This document shows positions 12,839-34,080 of a DNA stretch of 64,000 nucleotides, one piece after another (within the stretch, counting starts at the first letter, position 1; every line of letters begins with the position of its first letter). The notes under the pieces are model-generated. The model did not search any database. It saw only the letters and a program-made list of their open reading frames with translations, and was not told where the DNA came from. This stretch comes from Solea solea (taxonomy: Eukaryota > Chordata > Actinopteri > Pleuronectiformes > Soleidae), in contig NC_081142.1 of the NCBI RefSeq assembly GCF_958295425.1, forward strand, positions 5,722,917 through 5,786,916, given 5' to 3'. The position numbers were made by a program, and so were the translations under genes.

Positions 12839-12875
12839 CCACTTTATTAGGTGACCTGTGTACCTAATAAAGTGG
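12839..12875. mobile_element. palindromic MITE end, CCACTTTATTAGGT family
   Basis: The 14-base arm CCACTTTATTAGGT (12839-12852) and its perfect inverse ACCTAATAAAGTGG (12862-12875) flank a 9-base spacer. The words match a terminal sequence common in teleost DNA transposon remnants. Only the fused ends remain, with no internal body. Confidence 0.6.
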
Positions 12876-14504
12876 CTGATTAGTGTACGAGTCCTCAACC
12901 TCACTGTCGCTTCCTCTCTGTCATCAATGAGACCCTAGCTGCTGCCAGACTCATTCCCTGCTCGGTGAGCGAAGGCCAGCCTGGTCAAGTTCCTGAAGTG
13001 GTGCTACAGTGAGCCATTTTTCTCTCTTTACCTAAAGTGTCTGAATGTATGGCCAACAAGTCTGAGCTGTGATCCAGCCCACACTTCCAGTGAAGATGAG
13101 GTCAAAGACTCTAACATGCTCCTTTCACCCACACAGCGGTTTGATGAAATGACCCTGAAACAAAACCCAAAAGCCTGCAGGCTTTCATTTGTTTGTCATA
13201 CTTATATTATCTGCCATCACCTGCCATGACACACCACAGTGTAAAATCACTGCTGCCTTCACAGACGCGTATGGTGACTGACAGCACCGCCCTTTTCGAC
13301 GCTGCACTTTTCTTCCCCCCTGACAAATCATCACAGGGTAATGTAATGTAGTGTAATGTAAAACCCTCGCGCTGAAAAGCGTCCTCCCTTTGATTATGTG
13401 TCACAGCTGACAAGAAGGAGGCATGTTTTGATATTTCCTTCTGTCTGTCTTTCACACTGCAAAGCAGCATGCTATGTTCATTTGACACTTAAAACTGGAA
13501 GCTGCTTTTGTGTTGCATCTGGTTTTGAGGAGTTTGATGATTTATTTTATCTAGTTTGTTTTTGATCCACTGGCAGAAAAGGCAAAGTAAATTTACATCT
13601 TTTCTTTTTTCTACCCATTATACACATCTGATGTGAATGTTCATAAGCAAATGATGTGTTTAAATGTTAGTAAATGTCAGTGAAAACAACTCAGGTAAAC
13701 TCAAATTAGATGTCATACATTTCAATCTGTGCAAATATGTAATTAATATATACTATATTTATGCAGTAGAATCCTTCAGTTTAATGTGCAATACATTTTG
13801 TCAAACTTTGCTGCCACCTTGTGGATTGTAATCCTTATTACACAATAAAAGGTTATTTTTGGTGGCGCTCTTTGAACATCAGATGCATTGTGTGGTTATG
13901 TGATTAAAGACATGTGGACATCCAAATTATTTTGTCTTTAAAATGTCTCTGTGTTGCTTCAGTTTGGTGTCAGAGATAAGTGGACTTATCCTGCACTGAG
14001 TCCTGAACTCCATGAACCCCATCAAACACCACTGACATGACCTGGAAAGCAGGACCTCAGACCTCACAACCAAAGTGTTACCATGAAAAGTGTGGGAGCT
14101 AATCCCACACAGTACTGTTGTTGTCTTAGCAATGCTATAATGACTCTACAGTAGAATTATTCCTCTACACTTTATTGATATACATCCGGAAAACAGGGGG
14201 AAAATGTATGAAATAATTTACTCCTACAGGTTAGTATTGAGAGTGACCTACCCTTTCACTATGTAAGTTAAAACGTGGTAGTGCATTGTTAGAACAATAT
14301 ATTGCAATAACAATATGCAATAGATTATTATTCTTACAATATACGTATTATGTAAATATACATTAACAACTTGGTAGTATATAAAACCAACTTTCAGTCA
14401 TTAAATAATCACAGAATTTAACAGACAAAAAAACAACAAGACGGTCAGGTCTAACTTTTCTTAATTTCTTCTTTAACTTCCTGCTTTTTATTTTATAGTG
14501 AGGA

Positions 14505-14760
14505 AACAAACACAGCAAGAAGACCCAGGTTCACGACCCGGTCAGAACAAGGCCCACCTGCATGGAGTCCAAAAACATGCAGATTCGAGATTAGGCAAAT
14601 TGGACACTCTAAATTGACTGAGATGTGAGATTGGATGGTTGTTTGGCTGCCCTATGTCAGCTGGGATTTGCACCAGATAAAGTGGTAGAAGGTAGAAGAT
14701 AGATGGATGTATGAATGAATGAATGAATGAATTAATTAATTAATTAATTAATTAATTAAT
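14505..14760 (+). mobile_element. tRNA-derived SINE, type B, internally deleted, with tetranucleotide tail
   Basis: A B-box-like CAGGTTCACGACC near 14526 is followed by the body words GTCCAAAAACATGC and ACACTCTAAATTGACTG, then CAGCTGGGATTTGCACC and GATAAAGTGGTAGA. The same words occur in the same order in the longer copy at 61741-62085. Relative to that copy, the segment between B box and GTCCAAAAA is shortened. The 3' end runs into (ATGA)n then (ATTA)n at 14703-14760, typical of a SINE tail expansion. Confidence 0.7.
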
Positions 14761-16238
14761 GAAACAACTACAAATGTACACTTTAGCTACAGCGAAAACA
14801 TGTATGAACAGCATTCTTGTTAAAAAAAAAGTGTCTCTCTTGTATATTTACAATGAAAACACTTTATTCATCATGTTGTATCATTTCGCTGAAAATATAA
14901 CAGACCAGTAAAAAGGAAACAATACATTTTGAAATTCATATCGTATTTCATACACCTTCAGTTTGAATCAGCACAGACAATTGATCACAAGTCCTTTCTG
15001 TGGATCATGAGGAGAATGTCATCATTCATCATAACATCATAACTATTCAGTGATTACAGTAAATATAGGAACACAAAAACCCACAAGTCTATAGTAGTGT
15101 TGTGCCATGCTGGCATGGCGGGCAGTTAGAATAAAACTATTGAAGCGTCACTTATGCATGCACGGTATATTGTCGACATAACCTGGAGTAAAAGAGCAGT
15201 ACAGGACATCAAAAGCACTGAGAGGGAAACAGAAGAATCATCTCTAAGACTGTGCAACTCTGCTCAATAACAAAGGCCTATGTTAAAAGCTTTGCATTAC
15301 ACATGATACACAGGTTATCCTTCAGTATGTGCTCCTAGGACATACAAAATAGTCAGCTAGTAGAAAGCGCATGACACATAGCATAACAGCTAAGTGATAT
15401 ATGAGCATTGTGATGCTAATTATAGTAATATAATAATACAGCAATAGGTGCAATCTTCCCCTCTCCACGTGTCTCTATTCACTGTGCGTTTCAGTGTCTT
15501 TTACATTTACATTAGTGTGATGACAGAGCTGTCGTACATGGCACTTCAGAATCACTAGTCAACAAATGAGCTCACGTCAACCATTCTGAATAAATAGAGA
15601 AAATAAATAAACGCCTCTCAGACTGATCACCGAGTTTAACCAATATCCTTTTCAAGTTCTCGCAAAGGAATGTGTGCTGTTTACAGGTACACATGGACAC
15701 ACACACACACACAAAGAAAAATAAGGTGGGGAAAAAAAGGTCTGTTGAATCCTCTTCATTTCCTCTCCCTCACACTGCACTTCACTCATTTGCTTCGCTC
15801 TCAAAAAGCTATTAATTCATCCAAACTCCCTGTGACAATGAGGAAAATGAAATCTGAAATTAATCTTAGTGTTTGTCTCCACTTGATGGTCAGAAAGCTC
15901 TCAGCTGTAATCCATCCTCTCTGCTTGTCTCCAGCATGTCTCCAAGACAAGAGCATCGTCTTACCAATTAGTAAGCAGGCTGCAGGCTGATCACTAAGGA
16001 TAACTTTAGGATGGACATATTTGGACTGTACAGGGAAGTGTAATGACAAGCGTAGCTAAGTGAAAAACCTGCCTGATGATTGACAAAAGCTAGATTTTCC
16101 AGTAAGATAACTTCAAAAGACAGGAGGGTGCCATGCTCTTAAAAATACATTGTTAAAAACTCCGCAGATGGGCCACAGATTTCTAGACATGGTTATTACC
16201 CTGGGCCAACAAGACAGCAGCTTTTCCATTGTTTCTTT
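14761..16238. other. probable 3' UTR and flank of tmem59l
   Basis: Gene-free DNA downstream of the tmem59l stop codon on its strand. A minus-strand AATAAA (TTTATT at 14863-14868) would give a 3' UTR of about 1.4 kb if used. The open frames here are short and unremarkable. Confidence 0.4.
14863..14868 (-). terminator. candidate tmem59l polyadenylation signal
   Basis: Canonical AATAAA on the minus strand, about 1.37 kb after the stop codon. Other AT-rich sites exist, so its use is unproven. Confidence 0.3.
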
Positions 16239-26432
<10,194 letters not shown>

Positions 26433-26439
26433 CTGAAGC

Positions 26440-26520
26440 CCGGGAGAGAAGCAACGAGGTGGAGGAGGAGGAAGAGGACGAGGAGAAGGAGGAGAAGGAG
26501 GAGGAGGAGGAGCGGAGAGT
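26440..26520. repeat. polypurine GGA/GAA tract in the tmem59l 5' leader
   Basis: Nearly pure purines on the plus strand (GAGGAGGAGGAAGAGGACGA and onward), so the tmem59l leader reads as a CCTCCT polypyrimidine tract immediately upstream of the start codon at 26432. Such mirror-repeat tracts can form triplex DNA and are common at CpG-rich promoters. Confidence 0.75.
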
Positions 26521-26693
26521 CAGTCCCTTTGTGGCGGCGCTGCTGCTGCTGCTGCTGGTGATGGTGGTGATGCGGATTATGATGATGATGCTGCTGCTGT
26601 TGCTGCCTCGAGCCGCGGTCCTGTCTGCTCCGCTGGTCTCATCTGCTCATGGCGTCACACCCGTCATCATCGTCACCCGCTACCCCCACCCCC

Positions 26694-26697
<4 letters not shown>

Positions 26698-26727
<30 letters not shown>
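26698..26727. repeat. (CA)n microsatellite
   Basis: CA run of about 30 bases, followed 75 bases later by a second run at 26801-26823. Confidence 0.9.
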
Positions 26728-26824
26728 CTATCCTTATTTACTTTGAATTGACTTAATTTGTACAGCATAATCACTTATTATGGTCCTAATGAGGCAATAA
26801 ACACACACACACACACACACACAG

Positions 26825-27050
26825 GTGTGTGTTGCAGCTATTGTTGGGATGACCCTGCAATGACGTATTGACTTCCATTTATTTGCACAAACCAAACACT
26901 TCCTTCCTCACTAGCACCTTTGGTCCCGATGAGGGCTCCTGGTCCTGAAAAGTCCTTAATCTAACCTTACCCATAACCAAATTCTAACCCTAACTCTTAA
27001 TCTAATCTAACCTTACCTTTAACCTAACCCTAACCCTAAAACCATGTGAG
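26825..27050. repeat. CCTAACC-rich dispersed repeat with telomere-like words
   Basis: Contains repeated CTAACCTTACC and CTAACCCTAACCCTAA words at 26955-27038, next to GATGAGGGCTCCTGGTCCTG. Related text (CTAACCCTAAC with GAGGAC...GGTCCTG) recurs at about 37410-37570 and 49020-49110. The recurrence suggests a dispersed element rather than a true interstitial telomere array. Confidence 0.45.
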
Positions 27051-27399
27051 GAGTTTTGAGGATTAAACCACAATCACTGTCACAGTATCCGGTGTTGAAG
27101 AAGATGCTGCTGTTATATGTGGACCACGACACCAGGGTTCATCAGTTTTATCACAGATATGAAAACAACAACAACAAGTAGCCTTAACTCAGAACCATGT
27201 CAGGGGAAGTGTGAGAGGCAGGAAGGGGAACAACTCAAACAGTGGTTTGTACAGATAAATAAATAAATATTATCAGGTACTCAATAGTATTTCAATTCAG
27301 GGGGGCGTGAAAAAAAGTCGGTCCTCTGGGGGGGTATGACAGAAAATAACTGAGAACATCTGATTTAAGGGAACTTCTGGAGGAGGTTACAACAGAAAT

Positions 27400-27850
27400 A
27401 ATTAAACGAAAGAAATGGTCCAATGGTAATAAATAATCACTACTAATATTATTTGGAAATAATAACACACAAATAAACATCCAAATAGATGGGGTTAATA
27501 TCGAAAGAGTGAAGGAAGCTGCATTTCTATAGGACCATTTTTGACTGAAAACTGAGCAGGAATTTTTGACACTCCAAAAAGTCAAAAAGTATTGCAATAA
27601 TAAACAAAGCCAAACAGTTTCTACATTACAGTTCACCTCACAATTCTCTACTAGTTTCACCCTTTGTAAGCCATGGTGCTGAGATGTGGGGGCACACATA
27701 CACATGTACAAAAGTACAGCAAATTCATTATTTATCTTCCAAAAAAGAGCAATAACAAATATCCACAAGGCTGATTACCTGGATCAATTAGACACATAAT
27801 TACTACAGTCCAAATAACCTCAAAATATTAATAAAATAGTCACTGTAAGA
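27400..27850 (+). mobile_element. CR1/L2-type LINE reverse transcriptase 3' fragment
   Basis: Broken plus-strand translation shows NIQIDGVNIERVKEAAFL then VHLTILY, a stop, FHPL, and later VQKYSKFIIYLPKK. This follows the I-x-G-x-x-I-E-R-V-K-E...F-L-G and L-Y...P-L/Y...Y-x-x-x-I...L-Q-K order found after the RT domain of CR1/Rex1/L2-type elements. Several stops show it is dead. The 158-codon minus-strand frame is its antisense shadow. Confidence 0.5.
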
Positions 27851-28954
27851 GAAGGGACTTAAAGTTTTAGGGGTTCATTCAATTTTAAACACAGAAAGAA
27901 TGTGCACTACAATGACAATTTTGGAATAATTTGTATTTGTATTTGTGTCGTTTACACTTTAAATGAGGGGCTAAAAGGACGTCCAAACATGAGGCACTAT
28001 AGATCTATAGAGATAAGGTAGAGTAGCAGGTGTAAAACTATAACTGGGTGTTTACTGTGTATTTATGGAATATGTTATTTGTTTACTGCGTATTTATGTA
28101 ATCTTATTTGATGTTGTCTTCTTTGGTTTATGTTCTTAGTAGTTTTGGTTTAGGACAATGTGTGACGCATGTTACTGGTGCTGAGAAAAAATGTTGATAG
28201 AATGTCTATTTAACGTTAAAGATAAATCAGTGATTGACTGTATGTATCAAGTGCACAACTGGTGCTTTTATGGCTAACTATCCAGGATTATTTCCTGCCC
28301 CACACTTTTGACCATTTAACATAAAAGAAATAAGTCACTAATTAAGTAAGTATCTGTAACTATGGCTGCAGCTCTTTTTTGTTTGTTTTTTTGCAAGTTC
28401 TTCCACAGTCTGTTGATCTGTATGACCCTCACTCCTCAAACTGCACTTCAAAAAAATGTCTATCAGGAAAAAAAAAGTCTGAAAATGTCCTTCAGCTGCT
28501 TCACCCAGTTGTGGTTAGTTTCCCTGTTCTTTGTTGTAGCTGCATCGTCTTTCCTTTGCTGTAGTTTCCATCATTTTTTTCCCTCAAAATCTTTTCAAAA
28601 ATCTATATAATTTGCAACTGACATGAACTTCTCCCACAACAAGAGGGAGACGGCGCCCTGCGTTTGACAGGTTGATTGACATCAGTCTAGCAGCACTGCT
28701 TTTTACAGTAATTACATCAGATGCATACATTTACTTTTAGAAAAGCATGAGTCTAGATTATAACCGATTAAAATGCGGGACATTGTCTCAATATGTGGGA
28801 CAAGGGAAGCAGATTCTGACATTCAGACAAAGCGTCAGTACAAATACTTTGTTACTGTACAAAATCCATGTATCTCTACTTTACTTTGTCATGTGTATTT
28901 CTAGCAACTTTGACTTTTACTCCACTACATTTCCTCTAACTGCAGTAACTTTGG
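27851..28954. other. noncoding, no gene seen
   Basis: AT-rich sequence between tmem59l and crlf1 with short open frames of no recognisable content. Confidence 0.55.
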
Positions 28955-29170
28955 TATTATGGTCTGTATTTATATAAAGCTTTTCTAGTCTTGATGAGCT
29001 GCTTTACACTATAGTTTTGCCATCCACCCATCTCCCATACCCATTCACACACTGCAACATGGGGTTAAGTGTCTTGCTCAAGGACACATATGGACCAGCA
29101 GAGCCAGGAATTAAACCCACAACCTTCCAGTCGAAAGACCACTCGCCCTACCATGAGCTACCATGGCTCA
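28955..29170 (-). mobile_element. tRNA-derived SINE, type A copy
   Basis: Plus-strand text GGTCTGTATTTATATAAAGC, GCCATCCACCCATCTC and CACACTGCAACATGGGGTTAA, then AATTAAACCCACAACCTTCC, is the reverse of the tRNA-like head and tail of the family also at 3893-4215 and 59500-59745. It sits about 630 bases upstream of the crlf1 start codon. Confidence 0.7.
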
Positions 29171-29799
29171 ATCCTCAATTTTTAATACTTTTACTTCTAA
29201 AACTTAAGTACATGTTATATTAGAAAATGAATTTTGATACTGAAGTTAAGTAAATGTCATATACTTTAAGACCTTTACTTAAGTAGTATTATAAAAAAGT
29301 GACTTCAACTTCTACCAAAGTCATTTTCTGGTAAGATACTTGTATTTTTACTCAAGTATCCCTTTAAGGTACTTTATACAAGACTGACACTTAGATAAAC
29401 ACACTTATGGATAGTATATTAAATATCTTATTAAAACCTCCTACATGTTACACACTGGACCTTTAAAGGCTGCATGTTGCTTATTGTATTACACGCGCGT
29501 GTGTGTGTGTGTGTGTGTTGTGGGTGTGTATTTGGGAGGGGACAGACTGAAGCGCAATAATGACTTGGGACTGTGCGCAAACAGAGGAGGTGGAGCAGCG
29601 TGAAGCAGAGCGGTGTCACAATGGAGTTTAAAGGAATCAAACCTGGTGGTTTCTCTCCCTGCCACTGATTTCACTGAGGAGTCACCTTTTTTCCTGCGAT
29701 CAGCCGCTGCGGTTCCTCCTCCTCCTCCTCCTAAACTTTACTCCCGTGTCTCCACCGCGCGTCTGTGGACAGTGGAGAAGGAAACCAGCAGAAAGAGTC

Positions 29800-29857
29800 A
29801 TGTTCTCCTTCATGTTCCTGCTCCTCCTCGTTCCACATGTGCTCTTCTCCTCGACGC
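29800..29857 (+). CDS. crlf1: crlf1 coding exon 1, signal peptide
   Basis: Starts with ATG in an AGTCATGT context, followed by [19 protein letters not shown]. This hydrophobic run is almost entirely a secretion signal. Ends in phase 1 before the donor GTAAGT. The following intron is about 3 kb and repeat-rich. Confidence 0.88.
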
Positions 29858-31285
29858 GTAAGTACCAAACTTTGACAGATCTGCTGTAGTTTCCCTCAGG
29901 AGGTGCAGAGTCTTCCTCACTCCGAGCAGGGCTCACTGGTTTTAATCACTTGTTTAACTTAATCAAAAACAGATGAGTAATTTCTCTCCCCAGGTGTCTG
30001 CAGCTCACCCACAACAATTATTAACGAACCATAAACATCTGTCATGGTTGATCCAGCATCAACAATCCTATTTGTAATTGTCTACAAAATCACATGATAC
30101 AATAGATTTAAACACGTTTATCTTTGCTGTGGAGAAATGTAAACACCTGACAAATTACCATGATCATTCAAAAGGAGAAAAATGGTGTCAATTAACAACA
30201 ATTGAGCTTTTTTTTGTATTTTGAAAACATTCAGTAAAGCTTCAGCTTATAACTGAAAACAAAGGAAATGAAACTGAAAAACATCATCACGTTTCCCTCT
30301 GAAATGATTCCAGATGTATTTGTATGTGAGCACATTCATCAATACTAATGGTGACTAATTATAGTGAGAAAGATGCTTATTAGACACAGTGATGATGAGG
30401 AGGAGGAGGAAGCCGACGAGCTGTCGCTCACTCAACATCCATCAGCTCGACGATCATTTATAGCTGCTTCACAATAATAATTCACATATAAACTACATGT
30501 TATTATTATTTATTTATATTCATGTTTTTAACAAACTGCCTGTGCTATTTTTTTTGGATACAACTGTATTTTAAACACATACATTCCCAGTTGAAATAAG
30601 TGAAAGTGGAATAAATAACATATTGATAAAGTTTGTTTCTATGACAAAAGGAAAACAAGAGCAATTCAAGGCATTTATAGAAATGACAACATAAACAGAG
30701 AATAAAAAAAAAGAAAAATGAGAATAAAAAAGATCAAAATCATTAAAAACATTACACTATTAAAAGTATTTAAATGGTCAATTTCATACACAACATACAT
30801 AATCATCAATCTTCCCACATAATCATCAATCATCCCACTAAACATATTTACTCAAATAAGAGACAGTAAATTACAGTAGTGACTGGTTTGACTGTAAGAA
30901 AATAGCTCTTAATGTTGAGAAAACATTTGAAAATACAATAAAACAATAGTAAAGGTGTCAGCTCCAGTCTGGTTTTCACACAGCCTCAGTGATGTGGAAC
31001 CTTAATCACAATATTACATGTCACTAAATCCAGTGAGGATAAAAACAGAAAAGACAGCGGCGGCAGCAGCAGCAGCAGCACAGTGACCCTTATGTCTCAC
31101 ACACACACACACACACTCACAGGCTTTTTGTCATGCACATCAATCATACAGGTAAACTTTAAACCTAAGAAGAGTCGCAGGATGGAAAAGTATTCAAGGT
31201 TTTACTGACAAACCGGGGTGACCTTTCTGAGGCTCCATAAATCCATTTCATTACAGGGTCATAAATATGTGCTGAGGTGGTGCAG

Positions 31286-31326
<41 letters not shown>

Positions 31327-32156
31327 ACTACTTAGTATTTTGTTAGTATTTCATCTCAAGACCTGCAAGAAATGTGTTCAATTCTTAAACAAAGGTCCAG
31401 TTTGGACACAAGGCTGAAGAAAGAGGAGGCAGTCATGAAACATGACAGATGCCAACAGCGAGGGAGAAAAGAAGAATTGTTGAGAAGTTGAGGATGTCAA
31501 GGAAATAAACAGCTTAAAATACAAAGTTGATTCATCTGGAGAAACATTTAAATACAGTGTTTAAATGATATATTGTAATGTAAAGAAAAGAAAATGTGTA
31601 AAAGAAAGAAATACAGCTTGGACATTGACACAGGACCCTGAAACTACTCAAACTAATGTTTTTTAATTTAAAAGTGCGACAGTCTAATGTCTCTTAAAAC
31701 AGTTTTACATATAAAAACACAGACATTACATTAAGGAATAAAATGAGAAAAAACAAATAAGGAAATCAACAAAAACTCGGCAGCGAAACACGATAAGGAC
31801 TCGTGTAGTTGCTCTGGTTTTTTAAGGAATGTCATTCCAGAGTTTGGTGTATGAAATGATTTCTGGCTGGAGTTATTATTGTTGGATGGAACTGGAAGGA
31901 GAGTAACGGGTCCAGTGAGTGTTGGAGGGGAGTTATTGCTGTGGATTAATGTGGATTAGATTATATAGTTGTGAAAATACACTGAAACGATGAGTCCAGA
32001 CAGGAAAGTTACTATAGAATGACATAAATTCATTGAAAGATCACCTGATTCTTTAAAAATAACAACGAACACAAAGAAATTAAAGGGAAAATATCAGCAG
32101 GGAAAACCCCGCTCATATGGGATGCAATAGGATCCATAAAATAAAAAAACACTATT

Positions 32157-32188
<32 letters not shown>

Positions 32189-34042
32189 TACATACATATA
32201 TATATATATATATATACAGGTTATATATATACACATATACAACAGTAAATACACATATACATTTAAGTAGACACACATGTAGATATACGCATGTATACAA
32301 GTTCATTTAAAATATACATGGATTGATTTTCCATTTTTGATATGTCCATCAAAAATAGACACGCATCTTAAAGAACTTCTGGAAATGACTTAATATTGGC
32401 TGAAAATATGGGAATAATTCTAAAGAATGGAGTTGTATTATTAATAATCACCCGTCTTATTAATGATGTGTAAGGTTCTTTTCTATTGTAGGACTGAGTT
32501 TTTTTAAATGTTGATTCCACACAGTGGGATAAATATGGAAGTACGGGTTTGTGGTTATGTTTTTGCAAAGCCTTATTATTTCATATTTTTCTCTGTCTGC
32601 ACAGGAGTGCTAATGATTTTGGAATCTTTCCTCTGATATAATCAATGTGTCGTTTCCATTTTAATTTCACATTTTCTTTGTTGTTGTTTGATATCATTTT
32701 GAGTTCAACGTGATTTACTGTTTCACTGTTGATCCGACATGTGAAGGCCTCACTCTGAGATCTGTAACTGATCATGTGAAGAACTACTCAACCTGTTTGT
32801 GTTTGTGTGTCCGTCACTCAGATGTGGCAGTGATCTCCCCTCAGGATCCAGTCCTGCTTATCGGCTCCAGCCTGACGGTCACGTGCTCGCTGAGTCCAGA
32901 GCTCGGCCTCCACGCCGGCGCGTTGTACTGGACGCTGAACGGTCTGCGTCTGTCCAGCAGCTCCTACAGCGTGGCGTCCTCCAACACTCTGAGCGTCACC
33001 CTTCACAACCTGAACGGCTCTCGGCAGAAGTCTGGAGACAACCTGGTGTGTCACGCAGCAGATGGACACGTCCTGGGTGGTTCTTGTCTCTACGTGGGCA
33101 GTAAGTGGAGGCTTTGTGTTTTTACTTTTTTTCCAGTGCAGACAGTTGTGAACGGCTGATGTGGCGACAAATGACTTTTGGAGTTAGTATGATTATATAA
33201 AATTAAATTAAATAACAATCAAATCAGGTTCTGGCATTATAACACACTGTTCCACAGTTTGGGACCATTAAAAAACAGAGCCGAACCTCAGCAGATCTCT
33301 TGTGGGACACTTCAGGAATTTGTAAATGCAAGGATCTGAGGATTTTTGTTTGGACATAGAAAGAGCGATGGTCACTGATGTATCAGGTGCTAAATTATTT
33401 AGGGTTTTAAAATGATAAAGTAACTTTAAAATCTATTCTGAAAGACAGGCAGCCAACGCAGTGATGTGAGCAATTTAAATTGTCATATATGTATATATTT
33501 TTTTATATATATATATATATATAAATATATATTTATTTATATATTTATTCATTTATTTATTTTTAAGTCGTGCTTCAGGTAAGTTCATGCTGTGTTATAG
33601 AAAACAAGATGCAGCATCACGACACAAGATGTCATCAAAATATTAAATACTGTAACATGTTCAATAAAAATGTTTTAAAGTGGAATACTGTATAAGAACA
33701 ATAGGAAACAAAGAACAATTACTTGGTCATTTTCCTAATTGCATTGTTTTGATTTGAAAAGGATAAATGGTTCTGCCCTGATGAAGAGAGCTTGTTATAA
33801 AAGCATGTTTCAGCGTTAAATCATCTTTCTTACTCATTATGTTATTCGGTTATACTCAACCGGCTACTGAGGAACTCATGGACAAATGCTGAGAATATTG
33901 TCAGGAGAGACTTCTGCAGACATTTGCATTCACACAAACAATTTAATAAAGTATTTAAAGTATTTAATAGGAGCGTTGCACATTAATGAACATTTAGCCA
34001 GATTATAGACATTGATTAATTTACATATACACGTCTCTAGGC

Positions 34043-34080
<38 letters not shown>

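Larger units (their letters stand above)
9531..14500. other. noncoding, no gene seen
   Basis: Intergenic. It contains a TG microsatellite at 10840-10873, a long hairpin at 11738-11776 and a palindromic repeat end at 12839-12875. A compositionally balanced, low-repeat stretch at about 12440-12720 could be conserved non-coding DNA, but that cannot be judged without alignment. No open frame resembles a known protein. Confidence 0.55.

Noticed and set aside
26999..27040. Interstitial telomere array
   Set aside because: Only a few imperfect CCCTAA units, embedded in a repeat whose other words recur elsewhere.
27292..27768. 158-codon minus-strand frame
   Set aside because: It is antisense to a broken plus-strand LINE fragment and has no domain of its own.
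32799..33104. Alternative frames over crlf1 exon 2
   Set aside because: Shadow frames; only the frame giving the Ig-like domain matches CRLF1.
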